Assembly (NCBI RefSeq): GCF_900170025.1
Contig: NZ_FWEX01000005.1
Location: forward strand, 109,073-173,072
DNA: 64,000 bases
Direction: 5' to 3'
From: Nitrospira sp. ND1
GTDB taxonomy: Bacteria > Nitrospirota > Nitrospiria > Nitrospirales > Nitrospiraceae
A program made the translations under genes and the position numbers. Numbering within the stretch: position 1 is the first letter of the stretch; the number at the start of each line of letters is the position of its first letter. A model generated the notes under the pieces. That model searched no databases. It saw nothing but the letters and a program-made list of their open reading frames with translations, and had not been told where the DNA came from. Of the stretch, positions 50,663-58,167 are shown in pieces.

Positions 50663-51830
50663 CATTTCGCATACTTAGAGATTGTTCTACGTAGGATGGT
50701 GGCACCTGAGTGGCAGTAAGTGGCACCTGAGCCGTTGTTTCGGCATTCAGGAGAGCCCGAGTGAACGCCTCCAAGCGCGTCACCGCATCTCGTAATCGTC
50801 CATCCCAGTTGTGAATGTAGTACTTTGCTGAGCCGGGAAGCGGTTCGCCTTTCAGTGTCTGGATCACAGCATAGTCAACGCCACACTGCGTCAGCCAGGT
50901 GGTGAAGGTATGCCGGAGATCGTGGAAATGCAGATCCTGGACTCCTGCCCGTTCGCAGGTTTTTGTCCAGGTATGTTTGATTGAATTCCCATTCTTCCAT
51001 TGACTGAAGAATCGCCCCCCAATCCGTGAAAGCCTACCAAACAAAGCTTCATGAGCCAGCGTATTGAGTGGAATCGTCTTGGGAACGCCCTTGATCTTTG
51101 TCTGGCCTGGAGCCGGCGCCATCCACCACCCATCTCCACGCTGCATCAGCCATTCTTCATGAGTCTCGATGAGCTTGTTCTCTCGTAGACCGATCTGAAG
51201 CGCCGCCATGATAAGTCGCCATACATTCGGGGAGGCGGCTTCGCGAAGCTTCACTAGTTCCCACCCTTCCAGTACTCGTTCACGTTTCACATACTCCGGC
51301 ACAGGTAGACGCTTCAGCCGATTCTTGTCCAGTCGGTCCATGTCCACAGCCAGGTTGAGCACCGCCATGATGACTGCACATTCTCGTTCGATCGTCCCCT
51401 CCGCAACCTGTCGTTGCTTGTCCTGTGGCCCAGTGACATCGCCTCGGCGTTTCGCTAAATAAGCAAGTCCGTCCTCAAGACGAATATCTAAGAGCCTCAT
51501 ATTCCCGAAGTACGGAGCGATGTGCTTGGTGAGGATTACTTCGTTTCGACCGTCATTATTGGGGCGTTTAGCTTTGAGATACTGAAGATAGATTGGAATA
51601 AATGCCGAAAATGTGGAATCGGTCGGAGCAGGAGATAGGGGTGCCTCGCTGAGGGACCTCGGTCGCTGCGCAGTGTTCGCATGAATGGCTGTGATGATCT
51701 GGAGGGCGGCTTCACGCTCCTGATCGGTGGTGAGATTATAGCCCAGCACCGGACGATATCGAATGCCTTGATACCAATACGTGAGAATGGATTTCGTTTT
51801 CGCTGACTTGAAGACGCGTCGAATGTTCAT
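50598..51830 (-). CDS. Tyrosine recombinase / phage integrase
   Basis: 410 aa. An N-terminal SAM-like DNA-binding part (about 75-170) precedes the catalytic domain. Catalytic features visible: Arg in ALQIGLREN, the HDLRHTFTTWL box (H-x-x-R), and the C-terminal KYYIHN tyrosine. The usual LGH box is replaced by a longer LKGEPLPGSAK stretch. The last 20 or so residues (RDRIELSTPAFSG...) are read from the antisense strand of tRNA-Phe, so the gene end is completed by the chromosomal attachment site. It lies 6 nt after the excisionase-like gene. Confidence 0.9.
   Translation of the reverse strand: MNIRRVFKSAKTKSILTYWYQGIRYRPVLGYNLTTDQEREAALQIITAIHANTAQRPRSLSEAPLSPAPTDSTFSAFIPIYLQYLKAKRPNNDGRNEVILTKHIAPYFGNMRLLDIRLEDGLAYLAKRRGDVTGPQDKQRQVAEGTIERECAVIMAVLNLAVDMDRLDKNRLKRLPVPEYVKRERVLEGWELVKLREAASPNVWRLIMAALQIGLRENKLIETHEEWLMQRGDGWWMAPAPGQTKIKGVPKTIPLNTLAHEALFGRLSRIGGRFFSQWKNGNSIKHTWTKTCERAGVQDLHFHDLRHTFTTWLTQCGVDYAVIQTLKGEPLPGSAKYYIHNWDGRLRDAVTRLEAFTRALLNAETTAQVPLTATQVPPSYVEQSLSMRNVVPRDRIELSTPAFSGLCSTN
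50639..50662 (+). other. Probable attL in tRNA-Phe 3' end
   Basis: T-arm to CCA of tRNA-Phe, the usual core for tRNA-targeting tyrosine integrases. I did not find a second copy of this 3' segment up to 64000, so attR is probably outside the window or diverged. Confidence 0.45.
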
Positions 51831-51836
51831 GGCGCG

Positions 51837-52103
51837 CTACTTATGCCGAACCGACACAAAAAGTGGATTTCGATGGTAGACGTTGAAAGGAGCGGCGTCA
51901 ACTGGCGCACGAGAGATTTCTTGCTGATCACTGCTACTCACCATAGGCCCCTCGCAGCGCATTCTAATCCATTTCTCAAGATCCTCCTTCACGTACATGA
52001 CTCGATGCCCATATCGTACACGAGGAATATCATTGCGTTTGTAAAGAGTTCGTTTCGTTAACCGCAAAAACTTAGCAGCCTCGGTGATTGTAAGAAGCGT
52101 CAT
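51837..52103 (-). CDS. Excisionase/AlpA-like HTH protein
   Basis: 88 aa. The N-terminal winged-HTH of the MerR/excisionase type (LLTITEAAKFLRLTKRTLYKR, then IPRVRYGHRVMYVKEDLEKWI) fills the first 50 residues, with a polar tail. Start ATG 52103 has GGAAGG upstream. Its place immediately before the integrase gene suggests a directionality factor for excision. Confidence 0.8.
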   Translation of the reverse strand: MTLLTITEAAKFLRLTKRTLYKRNDIPRVRYGHRVMYVKEDLEKWIRMRCEGPMVSSSDQQEISRAPVDAAPFNVYHRNPLFVSVRHK

Positions 52104-52419
52104 ACCTTCCCCTATCTATGCCCACCAAGTAAATCGGATACCTCTGAGCGTCCGGAATCCGTGAATTAACCAGAGAAATCGCACGACACCCCATTCCCCC
52201 CACTGCGTGCCCGCACCTTCTCTCCGCGAGGAGTAAATCCCTCAATGGGTGCGGCCCGGTGCTGGGGAGCAGCGGAGCAGGCCTTCCCACCTCTCCCCGA
52301 TTCGGTCTCCGCCCCTCCAGGCCTGCCCGCTGCGAGAGCCCCCGTGCCGCCACTTCTTCTACGCCCCACCCTTGGTTTGTGAAGGGTGGGGCTACATAGA
52401 AATGAAGAAGGAGGCGGAC
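52104..52419. other. Non-coding region with hairpins between xis-like and radC genes
   Basis: About 316 nt between divergent genes, GC-rich in its right half. It includes a perfect hairpin at 52363-52392 (GCCCCACCCTT/AAGGGTGGGGC, 8-nt loop) just before the radC ribosome site. Filamentous phages carry hairpins for replication origin and packaging in such gaps, but no specific origin motif is recognised here. Confidence 0.4.
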
Positions 52420-52923
52420 ATGCCTGTTGATGGTTCTCACGGTTCCTCGAACAGTTCACGGCAATCGAACCCGAAATTGCGATACGGAATCCCTCGGTAC
52501 CGTGTCACCCTCGTGCGCGAGGGCCGTGCCATTCCAGCTACGGAGTCGATCCAAACTTCGGAGGGAGCCGCGCGGCTCCTTCGGCCCTTGTTTGCAGGTT
52601 TGGACCGGGAACAGTTCCTGATCTGTGGCCTGGACGCGAAGCATGGGCTCATCGGCATCAATGTCGTCTCGACTGGATCGCTCACGTTGGCCATCGTCCA
52701 TCCCCGCGAAGTCTTTAAGCCCCTGATCCTCATGAATGCCGGCGCGTGGCTCTGTGCCCATAATCATCCCTCTGGCGATAGCACCCCGAGCCCAGAAGAT
52801 CGCGTCTTGACCAAACGACTGCGAGAAGCTGCCGATCTGTTCGGTATTCCGCTGCTCGATCATCTCATCCTGGCTGAAGAACGCTACTACAGCTTCGCCG
52901 ACCACGGCTGGGCCGGCGCTTAG
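52420..52923 (+). CDS. radC: RadC-family JAB-domain protein
   Basis: 167 aa. Start ATG 52420 is set by AAGGAGG 5 nt upstream; the frame is open further left, but without such a site. The C-terminal 120 residues form the RadC JAB/MPN fold with the metal-site signature AHNHPSGDSTPSPED and a preceding Glu-containing strand. It lacks the N-terminal HhH part of chromosomal RadC, as do most copies on mobile islands. The molecular role is unsettled despite the name. It is the only + strand gene in the phage block. Confidence 0.85.
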   Translation: MPVDGSHGSSNSSRQSNPKLRYGIPRYRVTLVREGRAIPATESIQTSEGAARLLRPLFAGLDREQFLICGLDAKHGLIGINVVSTGSLTLAIVHPREVFKPLILMNAGAWLCAHNHPSGDSTPSPEDRVLTKRLREAADLFGIPLLDHLILAEERYYSFADHGWAGA

Positions 52924-53048
52924 CGGAGAAGCCGCAACACCCAGGCCGCTCCTGCGGCCACGAGCGCGAGCCCGATTGCCGCCGTCCCCCAGGCGACCAG
53001 GTCAGTCGCGAGCGCATTGCCGATGGTTTGAATCTGTTGCCCCGTCAT
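52920..53048 (-). CDS. 42-aa membrane protein, minor coat candidate
   Basis: Translation from ATG 53048 gives a short polar start (MTGQQIQTIGNALATD), one strong transmembrane helix (VAWGTAAIGLALVAAGAAWVL) and a basic end RLLR. AAAGGAG lies upstream. Size and layout fit inovirus minor coat proteins. It lies beyond the terminator that follows the major coat gene and overlaps the radC stop by 4 nt on the opposite strand. No close family is recognised. Confidence 0.6.
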   Translation of the reverse strand: MTGQQIQTIGNALATDLVAWGTAAIGLALVAAGAAWVLRLLR

Positions 53049-53100
53049 CCTTAAACTCCTTTGCATCACACTCCTCGTGCTATCACGTGCTGCGAGAAAG

Positions 53101-53126
53101 GAGGCAGGCTGCTGCCAGCCTGCCTC
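53101..53126 (-). terminator. Strong hairpin after major coat gene
   Basis: GAGGCAGGCTG and CAGCCTGCCTC form a perfect 11-bp stem with a 4-nt loop, 8 nt past the pVIII-like stop and followed on the - strand by CTTTCTC. Its position matches the terminator behind gene VIII of filamentous phages. Confidence 0.7.
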
Positions 53127-53134
53127 GATGGGCC

Positions 53135-53350
53135 CTACCCGCCCACAATCGCCTTCACGCGTTTAAACGCATAGATGGCCAACGCCACCCCAATCAGGGC
53201 CGCCGCCCATAAGAGCAGATCGGCCCGCACCGTGGCCACATCTGCGGAGACTGGAAACAACTGCGCGAATGACAACGCCGGTACCCCCAACGCGAAGACC
53301 AACGCTGTCAGGAACCCCGTGAGTCCCTTCACCCATCCCACACCCTTCAT
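53135..53350 (-). CDS. Inovirus major coat protein (pVIII-like)
   Basis: 71 aa from ATG 53350, with AGGAGG upstream. Residues 1-29 form a signal peptide (basic start, hydrophobic core, SFA cleavage). The mature 42 aa have a short amphipathic start (QLFPVSADVATVRADL), one membrane helix (LLWAAALIGVALAIYAF) and a basic C-terminus (KRVKAIVGG) to contact DNA in the virion. This is the textbook pVIII plan. It is placed downstream of the Zot gene, unlike M13. Confidence 0.85.
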   Translation of the reverse strand: MKGVGWVKGLTGFLTALVFALGVPALSFAQLFPVSADVATVRADLLLWAAALIGVALAIYAFKRVKAIVGG

Positions 53351-53421
53351 AGAGCACCTCCTTGTGCTAGTGGTGGATCGTCCACCCACGCCGTCGAAAT
53401 CCTCGCCGACGGTCGAGCGCC

Positions 53422-53529
53422 TCAGTGACTCTGAGGCAGAATCAGTTTAATAATCAGCCCCACGGCAAACCCGCCGAGCCAGAAGATCGCCGTGAAATAC
53501 GTCATCGCCTCAATCGCCGGCAGGTCCAT
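53422..53529 (-). CDS. 35-aa membrane protein of inovirus
   Basis: ATG 53529 with AAGGAG upstream. It encodes MDLPAIEAMTYF, a single hydrophobic helix (TAIFWLGGFAVGLIIKLIL) and PQSH. It overlaps the end of the Zot gene by 20 nt and precedes the major coat gene. Size suggests a pVII/pIX-type tip protein; this is inferred from context only. Confidence 0.6.
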   Translation of the reverse strand: MDLPAIEAMTYFTAIFWLGGFAVGLIIKLILPQSH

Positions 53530-54517
53530 AGAACACTCCTTCGCCAATCACCCGCATCGATCCATCCTCGTAGACTTCTGAGACCGCTATTCCATAGCGT
53601 CCGGTAATTTGTGCCGCCGTCAGAATCTCGCCGCTGTCCAACAAGTAGCGCCAGCCTTGACGGTTCGCCGATGAGCCCGCCCCACCAAGAATGCGCACCG
53701 GGCGTTTAGGAGTTGGCGGCATGGCAACTGACGAGACCGGCGCACTCGATGGATTCACCAGGCTTCCCGGCGCCGATGCAGGCAGGGACAGGGATAGAGT
53801 CGTGGTCGCGTTAGCTGCAGTCGCCGGAGTTCCCTTCGTGTTGCTCAATGACGACCAGGGCCGCCAGGCCATGAGGATAATGGCGAACAGGCCCGCTGCA
53901 ATCCCGATCGCGATTCGCGCTGATTTGAAGATCGTATGACTTCGCTTCTCTTCCTGGATCGCCGCCGAGGCATAACTGGAATAGTAGGCGTAGATCGCAG
54001 GCGAGTACGTCCCGACGAAGGCGCGGATAGTCTCATGATCTTCCGGGTTCCCTCGCACCTTGCCCTGGTACTTCTTCGACAAGCCGACAAAGGCCAATTT
54101 CCGAAACTTCACCGTCGCTTCGATCAGTCGCGTCACGCCTTGCGACATTTGCCGAAAATCCTGACTCATGAGCAAAATATCCACGCCGTAATGCCGATGG
54201 GTTTCGAGCCAGCGCAACAGGCCGGCTTCCACCTTTTGCATCGAACGGAAGACGGTTTGGGCCTCGTCGATAATGACGGCTGAACCGGGCTCGACATGGG
54301 GAAAGGCCTGGAGGACTTCGGCCGAGTCTTTCCAGATAGTGATCTGTTGTTGGAGGGTTTCCAGGTCGATGCCCGTAAAGAGGGCGAGCCGATCCAGATA
54401 AATCCCATCCACCGAGATATAGAGTCGTCGTCCTTGCCGGACCCAGGGTAAGAACTTCTCGCAGATCGCGTGATACGACTTTCCGGAGCCCGGCACGCCT
54501 TCATACAACTCGATCAT
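53510..54517 (-). CDS. Zot/pI inovirus assembly ATPase
   Basis: 335 aa from ATG 54517; a longer frame to 54664 reads through the two upstream genes. Walker A GVPGSGKS at residues 7-14 and Walker B AVIIDEAQ near 88-95 identify the Zonular occludens toxin (pI) family. A transmembrane helix (IAIGIAAGLFAIILMAW) near 205-221 separates the cytosolic ATPase from a periplasmic tail with a Ser/Pro/Thr-rich linker. pI drives extrusion of the filament. No secretin (pIV) gene is present, so a host secretin would be needed. Confidence 0.92.
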   Translation of the reverse strand: MIELYEGVPGSGKSYHAICEKFLPWVRQGRRLYISVDGIYLDRLALFTGIDLETLQQQITIWKDSAEVLQAFPHVEPGSAVIIDEAQTVFRSMQKVEAGLLRWLETHRHYGVDILLMSQDFRQMSQGVTRLIEATVKFRKLAFVGLSKKYQGKVRGNPEDHETIRAFVGTYSPAIYAYYSSYASAAIQEEKRSHTIFKSARIAIGIAAGLFAIILMAWRPWSSLSNTKGTPATAANATTTLSLSLPASAPGSLVNPSSAPVSSVAMPPTPKRPVRILGGAGSSANRQGWRYLLDSGEILTAAQITGRYGIAVSEVYEDGSMRVIGEGVFYGPAGD

Positions 54518-54600
54518 CGCACACGCCTCCAGAGTAGCCAGATCGTGCCGGCCAGGATCGCCGTCCATCCATAGGCTAAATTCGACGGTATCGTTTTCAT
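54514..54600 (-). CDS. 28-aa membrane protein between pVI-like and Zot genes
   Basis: Reads MKTIPSNLAYGWTAILAG, then TIWLLWRRVR: one short membrane helix with a basic end. Both its start and its stop overlap the neighbouring genes by exactly 4 nt (ATGA), the same coupling used by the genes around it. That is good evidence that it is translated. Confidence 0.6.
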   Translation of the reverse strand: MKTIPSNLAYGWTAILAGTIWLLWRRVR

Positions 54601-54872
54601 GAGCCCCACCGGACAAACGGAATGGTTTGCAGTATGAAGCGGGTTCCCATGGCGCTCGCCACAATGGCCAGCGCCTGACTCATGCCCGTCGCGCCCAGCA
54701 CCCACGCATATTGATCGGGGATCACCGGCAGGGTGAGACCTGCCGTGCCAAGGGTAGCGAGCGTGCTGTCCGCCACGGAAAGCAGGGAATCCCAGATGCC
54801 GAGGCCCCAATCGGTCAGCAAGAAGAAGAACTCCTGCAGCCAGCAATAGATGAGGGTCAGGATGGCGGTCAT
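54597..54872 (-). CDS. pVI-like minor coat protein
   Basis: 91 aa, mostly hydrophobic: helices at about 1-22, 35-55 and 65-85 with a basic end. The size, the three-helix plan and the position just before Zot match the pVI/DUF2523 proteins of inoviruses. Start ATG overlaps the stop of the pIII-like gene by 4 nt. Confidence 0.75.
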   Translation of the reverse strand: MTAILTLIYCWLQEFFFLLTDWGLGIWDSLLSVADSTLATLGTAGLTLPVIPDQYAWVLGATGMSQALAIVASAMGTRFILQTIPFVRWGS

Positions 54873-56137
54873 GTGGTCTGTGCTCCTCCCACAAAGATGA
54901 TGCGATAGGCGGCGAAGGAGGCAATGGCAATCACGAGTGTGCGGAGCACGGTGAAGAACCAAGCCCATTGATTGAAGTCCACCTGCTGATTTCCGAACAA
55001 GGCCGAGGGGAGCGCAATCACCGGCAACGTCGACGGCCAGGTCAAGGACTTGAGCAGGTTTAAAGTACTGAGCAGACCACTCGTCGCCCAAATGGTCTGA
55101 TGCGCCTGCAAGACCGTCCCAAACGTCCGGTTCTCATGCGTGCCTGCCGTACACGACGTGGTGGCTTCCGTCTCCTCTTGTTTCGTCGTCGAGCCGTCTG
55201 GATTCTGAGTGGTTGTCGTCGTCGTGGTCGTCGTCTGCTGTTGCGTGTTCTGCTGCGGTGTACTAGCCGGAGGCGGAACGCTGTCAACGACGACGATGTC
55301 TCCGGCGGGCACGGGCTTCGGCTTGACCGTCGTCGGCATATCACTCGGGGACACAGGCTGCGAGACGGTATTGTCCGCCGGTTGCGTGGTGCCGGTCGTC
55401 CCGACGGGATTCGTATGGGCTTCGATCGATTTGGGATCACTCGCCGGCAGTCCCGTTACATAGTTGGCCGCTTGCTGGGCAGTCGGTGGGATGAGGGCGT
55501 CTTGTAAGGGAGCCGTTGATCCAGGAATGCCTTTGCGGTGGCAGACATAGAGGCTCTGGCCTCCGATTGCCGGACCATTCACGAAGAAGTTGCCGCTAAA
55601 AAACACCGCCGTGCTGACACTCTGAAAGGGCCCGACGACCCAATCATGCAGATACTCGGTATCGACCGCGCACAGCGGCACATTCGTGGCGCTGAATTGA
55701 ATGGAGGCATTGGGGTAATTCGCATTGGCCGGGGTGTTGGTCCCGAGCCCCGGAAAGGTCTGGGTGCCGGCATTGGTACTCTCCACTTGCCAGCCGCCCG
55801 GCGTGGAGGAGGCGGTTTTGATAGCTGCAAGATCGGGCTGCGAATAATACATCTGGGCCAGGACCAATCCCGCGCCGACACCCAGCGCCGCCCACCCGAC
55901 TGGACCGGCCACCAACCGGATAGCAAATGAACTGGCGGAAGGGGCGAGCGCGGCCGTGGCAACTTGAGATGCGAGTGTCGACCGTTGCGCAGCGAGATAG
56001 GCAATCCGTTCGGCTTGGGCCACCACACGCGCATATTGCGTGGTCTCCAGAGCGAGAGACTCGGCTGGTGCGAGACAAAACGACACGAACAGGAGCCAGA
56101 TCAACCCGAGATAACTCATGAGAGAACACAGTTTCAT
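54869..56137 (-). CDS. pIII-like adsorption/minor coat protein
   Basis: 422 aa. Signal peptide at 1-29 and a hydrophobic segment near 75-95. A middle domain of about 160 residues with Cys is followed by a Pro/Thr linker with a run of Thr, and a C-terminal membrane anchor (FFTVLRTLVIAIASFAAYRIIF). This is the plan of filamentous phage receptor-binding proteins (pIII/TspB-like). The exposed domain resembles nothing I know, as expected for a host-specific receptor binder. Confidence 0.75.
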   Translation of the reverse strand: MKLCSLMSYLGLIWLLFVSFCLAPAESLALETTQYARVVAQAERIAYLAAQRSTLASQVATAALAPSASSFAIRLVAGPVGWAALGVGAGLVLAQMYYSQPDLAAIKTASSTPGGWQVESTNAGTQTFPGLGTNTPANANYPNASIQFSATNVPLCAVDTEYLHDWVVGPFQSVSTAVFFSGNFFVNGPAIGGQSLYVCHRKGIPGSTAPLQDALIPPTAQQAANYVTGLPASDPKSIEAHTNPVGTTGTTQPADNTVSQPVSPSDMPTTVKPKPVPAGDIVVVDSVPPPASTPQQNTQQQTTTTTTTTTQNPDGSTTKQEETEATTSCTAGTHENRTFGTVLQAHQTIWATSGLLSTLNLLKSLTWPSTLPVIALPSALFGNQQVDFNQWAWFFTVLRTLVIAIASFAAYRIIFVGGAQTT

Positions 56138-56208
56138 AACCGTCCGACTCCGAGGCCGGTGAGGAAGGCCAGTAACAAGACCGCCACGAGAATAATGGTG
56201 AGATCCAC
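56134..56208 (-). CDS. 24-aa hydrophobic protein, tip coat candidate
   Basis: GTG 56208 with GGAGGAAGG upstream. It encodes VDLTIILVAVLLLAFLTGLGV and GRL, a single helix. The stop overlaps the pIII-like start as ATGA. Position between the gV-like and pIII-like genes is that of genes VII and IX in M13. It shares the frame of a longer ORF starting at 56712. Confidence 0.5.
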   Translation of the reverse strand: MDLTIILVAVLLLAFLTGLGVGRL

Positions 56209-56712
56209 TGACCTTCCTCCCTCTGCCGTTATTTCAACACTTCCAATCCATAGAGGTCGAAGAAGACTCGTCCGGTCTGCTCGAATTTCCGCACTTCGAT
56301 CGAGACTTTCGCTTGCTTGCCTTCGGCTTGCTTGCAGGCTTCGATCAAGGGCATCTGATCGTCCGGAATCCCCAATCGAAGCACCCCCGGATCTCGGCCC
56401 TTCACATAGAGATCCACCGATCGGTACACTTTCCCCTCTCGGCTTCTCCGTTCCACATACCCCTGTACCGCTCCCTCCGCTTTGACTTGCATCGTCGTCC
56501 CTCCTCCAGTGATGAACACAATCCGGGTCAGCCAAGCGCCTGACCCACACGCCCCAGTCTTCAGACCGGGTATCTGGTCGCATACAAAAGGTCGAATCAC
56601 AGGCTTTGCAGCTCAGATACAACGCGCCCGCGTTCCACTTGCATCGACAGCCACGCGTGCCACAGCCGGGACACATCCGTTGCCATCCTCCGTCACGAAA
56701 CTCCAAGGACAT
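56134..56712 (-). CDS. Possible overlapping zinc-ribbon ORF
   Basis: The first 65 or so codons (56712 to about 56500) lie in an otherwise empty gap between the Rep and gV-like genes. They encode a Cys-rich start (CPGCGTRGCRCKW ... CKAC) like a zinc ribbon. The frame then continues across the whole gV-like gene and ends as the 24-aa hydrophobic peptide. The middle part looks like a shadow of gV. It may be a real early gene or just an open frame. Confidence 0.3.
   Translation of the reverse strand: MSLEFRDGGWQRMCPGCGTRGCRCKWNAGALYLSCKACDSTFCMRPDTRSEDWGVWVRRLADPDCVHHWRRDDDASQSGGSGTGVCGTEKPRGESVPIGGSLCEGPRSGGASIGDSGRSDALDRSLQASRRQASESLDRSAEIRADRTSLLRPLWIGSVEITAEGGRSVDLTIILVAVLLLAFLTGLGVGRL
56229..56492 (-). 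CDS. gV-like ssDNA-binding protein
   Basis: 87 aa from ATG 56492 (GGAGGAGGG upstream). The small, beta-rich, highly charged sequence fits an OB-fold ssDNA-binding protein, and it follows the replication gene as gene V does in M13. Such proteins coat the viral single strand and switch replication to packaging. Family assignment rests on size and context; no diagnostic motif is visible. Confidence 0.65.
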   Translation of the reverse strand: MQVKAEGAVQGYVERRSREGKVYRSVDLYVKGRDPGVLRLGIPDDQMPLIEACKQAEGKQAKVSIEVRKFEQTGRVFFDLYGLEVLK

Positions 56713-57685
56713 AGGGCGTCCCTCTCCTCCGTTCCTTCAGCAGGGCGTAGTGCTTCTGCTTCCATTTTTTGGTCCCGGCATAGATCAGCTCGGTCAAAAA
56801 TTGATCGCCTCGACAGGCCACCACGACCGCGAGCATCGACGCGACGGATTGTGCGAGCCAGGCCGCCACGTCATCCAGCCGTTGCTGAATCCGTTCGACC
56901 ACGAGCCGGCATCGCCTGAAGCCTTCCGTCAGGGCTTCCCACCAACCCAACAGAGGAGCCCGATACTTTTCGTACGATTCCGCCTCTCGGGTGGTCTCTC
57001 GGAAATCGACATAGGAGCGGAGTACGCCCACCAGAAAAGCGCGCCAATCTTCCGCATCGAGTGTGAGGAGTGCTTTCGCGCAGGCTTGGGCCCGATCCTG
57101 TTTGAATTCCATTTCCCACCGGACGCCGTATGAGGCCGCGTCTTCCCGGCCTTTGGCCTGCAACTCCAGTCGTTTGTCATAGACCCGCAGCATGCTTTGG
57201 CTTTCGCGACTGCCGAAATACAGGGTCTCGCCGGTACGGACGCCTTCACGATGATTGGAAGCCTGAATCACTTTGAATTGCTTGGATCGGCTCACGAGTT
57301 GTCCGGCTTCCACGGCCAGCCGAACGGTCTCGACTGCGACAGTCGCCTCCCGGTCATCCAGGGCCACATCAATGCGAGTGACATGGCCCTTCTGCGTGAA
57401 AATCCAGGTCAGGACCGTCTTGAGCTTGGTCTCATCCCACTGGGAGACAATCCCAGCGGACAGATCCACATGCACTTCTTTCGGATTGCGAGGAGCACCC
57501 GTCCCCAATTTGCCGACGCCAGTCTTACCCTGCGTCATAAGTCTCGCGACGGGATACCCACGAAACCCTGTCTCACTCTGGAACCAGTCCCCACCAATCG
57601 TCTTGATGACCTCGTCCACGTCAGCCTTCGGGAGTGTGAAGGCCAGCCAATCGATGGTCTGGGTGAATCCTCCAGAAGCCGTCAT
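56693..57685 (-). CDS. Inovirus replication initiation protein (Rep_trans family)
   Basis: 330 aa. It contains VTRIDVALDDRE, LYFGSRESQSMLRVYDKRLE and WEMEFK, the hallmark blocks of the pII/RstA-like Rep_trans nicking enzymes that start rolling-circle replication. The C-terminal 100 residues are helical and basic. Start ATG overlaps the upstream regulator stop by 4 nt. Confidence 0.88.
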   Translation of the reverse strand: MTASGGFTQTIDWLAFTLPKADVDEVIKTIGGDWFQSETGFRGYPVARLMTQGKTGVGKLGTGAPRNPKEVHVDLSAGIVSQWDETKLKTVLTWIFTQKGHVTRIDVALDDREATVAVETVRLAVEAGQLVSRSKQFKVIQASNHREGVRTGETLYFGSRESQSMLRVYDKRLELQAKGREDAASYGVRWEMEFKQDRAQACAKALLTLDAEDWRAFLVGVLRSYVDFRETTREAESYEKYRAPLLGWWEALTEGFRRCRLVVERIQQRLDDVAAWLAQSVASMLAVVVACRGDQFLTELIYAGTKKWKQKHYALLKERRRGTPYVLGVS

Positions 57686-57969
57686 TTCTTCCTCCTTGGC
57701 GTCCGTGCGATAGACGCCCCCGTCTTACCAAGTCGGGGGCTGGTCGGCTGCGCGCGCCGCCGGCTTTCACCGCCGGTCGCGCGCAAGCCGTCATCGGTCC
57801 CGGCGAGAGTGAATCCGTTACGGCGCATTGCATCTCGTACTTTTTCGAGGTCAAACAAATACATTTTGCAGAGGCGTTCATACGGAATCCGCCCCGTACG
57901 ATACGCCCGTCGAACTGTCGAGATATGCACATCCAACTCATGAGCTAACTCTTTGGCCGTGAGTAACAT
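57682..57969 (-). CDS. HTH regulator of the inovirus
   Basis: 95 aa from ATG 57969 (MLLTAKELAHELDVHISTVRRAYRTGRIP), a MerR/excisionase-type helix-turn-helix followed by a basic tail rich in Arg. AAGGAG lies about 11 nt upstream, rather far; an upstream frame to 58047 lacks a better site. It heads the phage operon and is coupled to Rep by an ATGA overlap. It probably binds the phased repeats just upstream. Confidence 0.7.
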   Translation of the reverse strand: MLLTAKELAHELDVHISTVRRAYRTGRIPYERLCKMYLFDLEKVRDAMRRNGFTLAGTDDGLRATGGESRRRAQPTSPRLGKTGASIARTPRRKK

Positions 57970-58040
57970 CCGTCGGACCGCTCCTTTCTCAATCACCCAA
58001 CATGCTGGAGACACTACGCGAGCACCGTGACCTTGGGAAC

Positions 58041-58100
58041 TATGCATATTTATGCTTATGTGCGCTTTTGAGCGCTTTCCTGTGCTTTCGTGCGCATCGA
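58041..58100. repeat. Six 10-bp-phased repeats, operator array candidate
   Basis: Six successive decamers share NRYGC(A/T)T at the same place in each (TATGCAT, TATGCTT, TGCGCTT, AGCGCTT, TGTGCTT, TGCGCAT). One copy per helical turn puts all on one DNA face, as for cooperative binding. It starts 72 nt upstream of the HTH regulator gene. Confidence 0.6.
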
Positions 58101-58167
58101 CGCCTAAGAAATGTCATTGGGTCGGCACGACAGAGGGCGGCATTTAACGTGAGTGGAGAGAAAGAAC

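Noticed and set aside
50474..50665. 63-aa frame ending the - strand of the tRNA pair
   Set aside because: Translation of antisense tRNA-Ser/tRNA-Phe, a well-known false protein.
50699..50731. 12-bp direct repeat GTGGCACCTGAG
   Set aside because: Lies inside the integrase coding end and is explained by a repeated peptide (QVPLTATQVP); not a likely attachment site.
56229..56492. Frameshift fusing the zinc-ribbon frame and gV
   Set aside because: gV has its own strong ribosome site and a complete protein-like sequence, so no fusion is needed.
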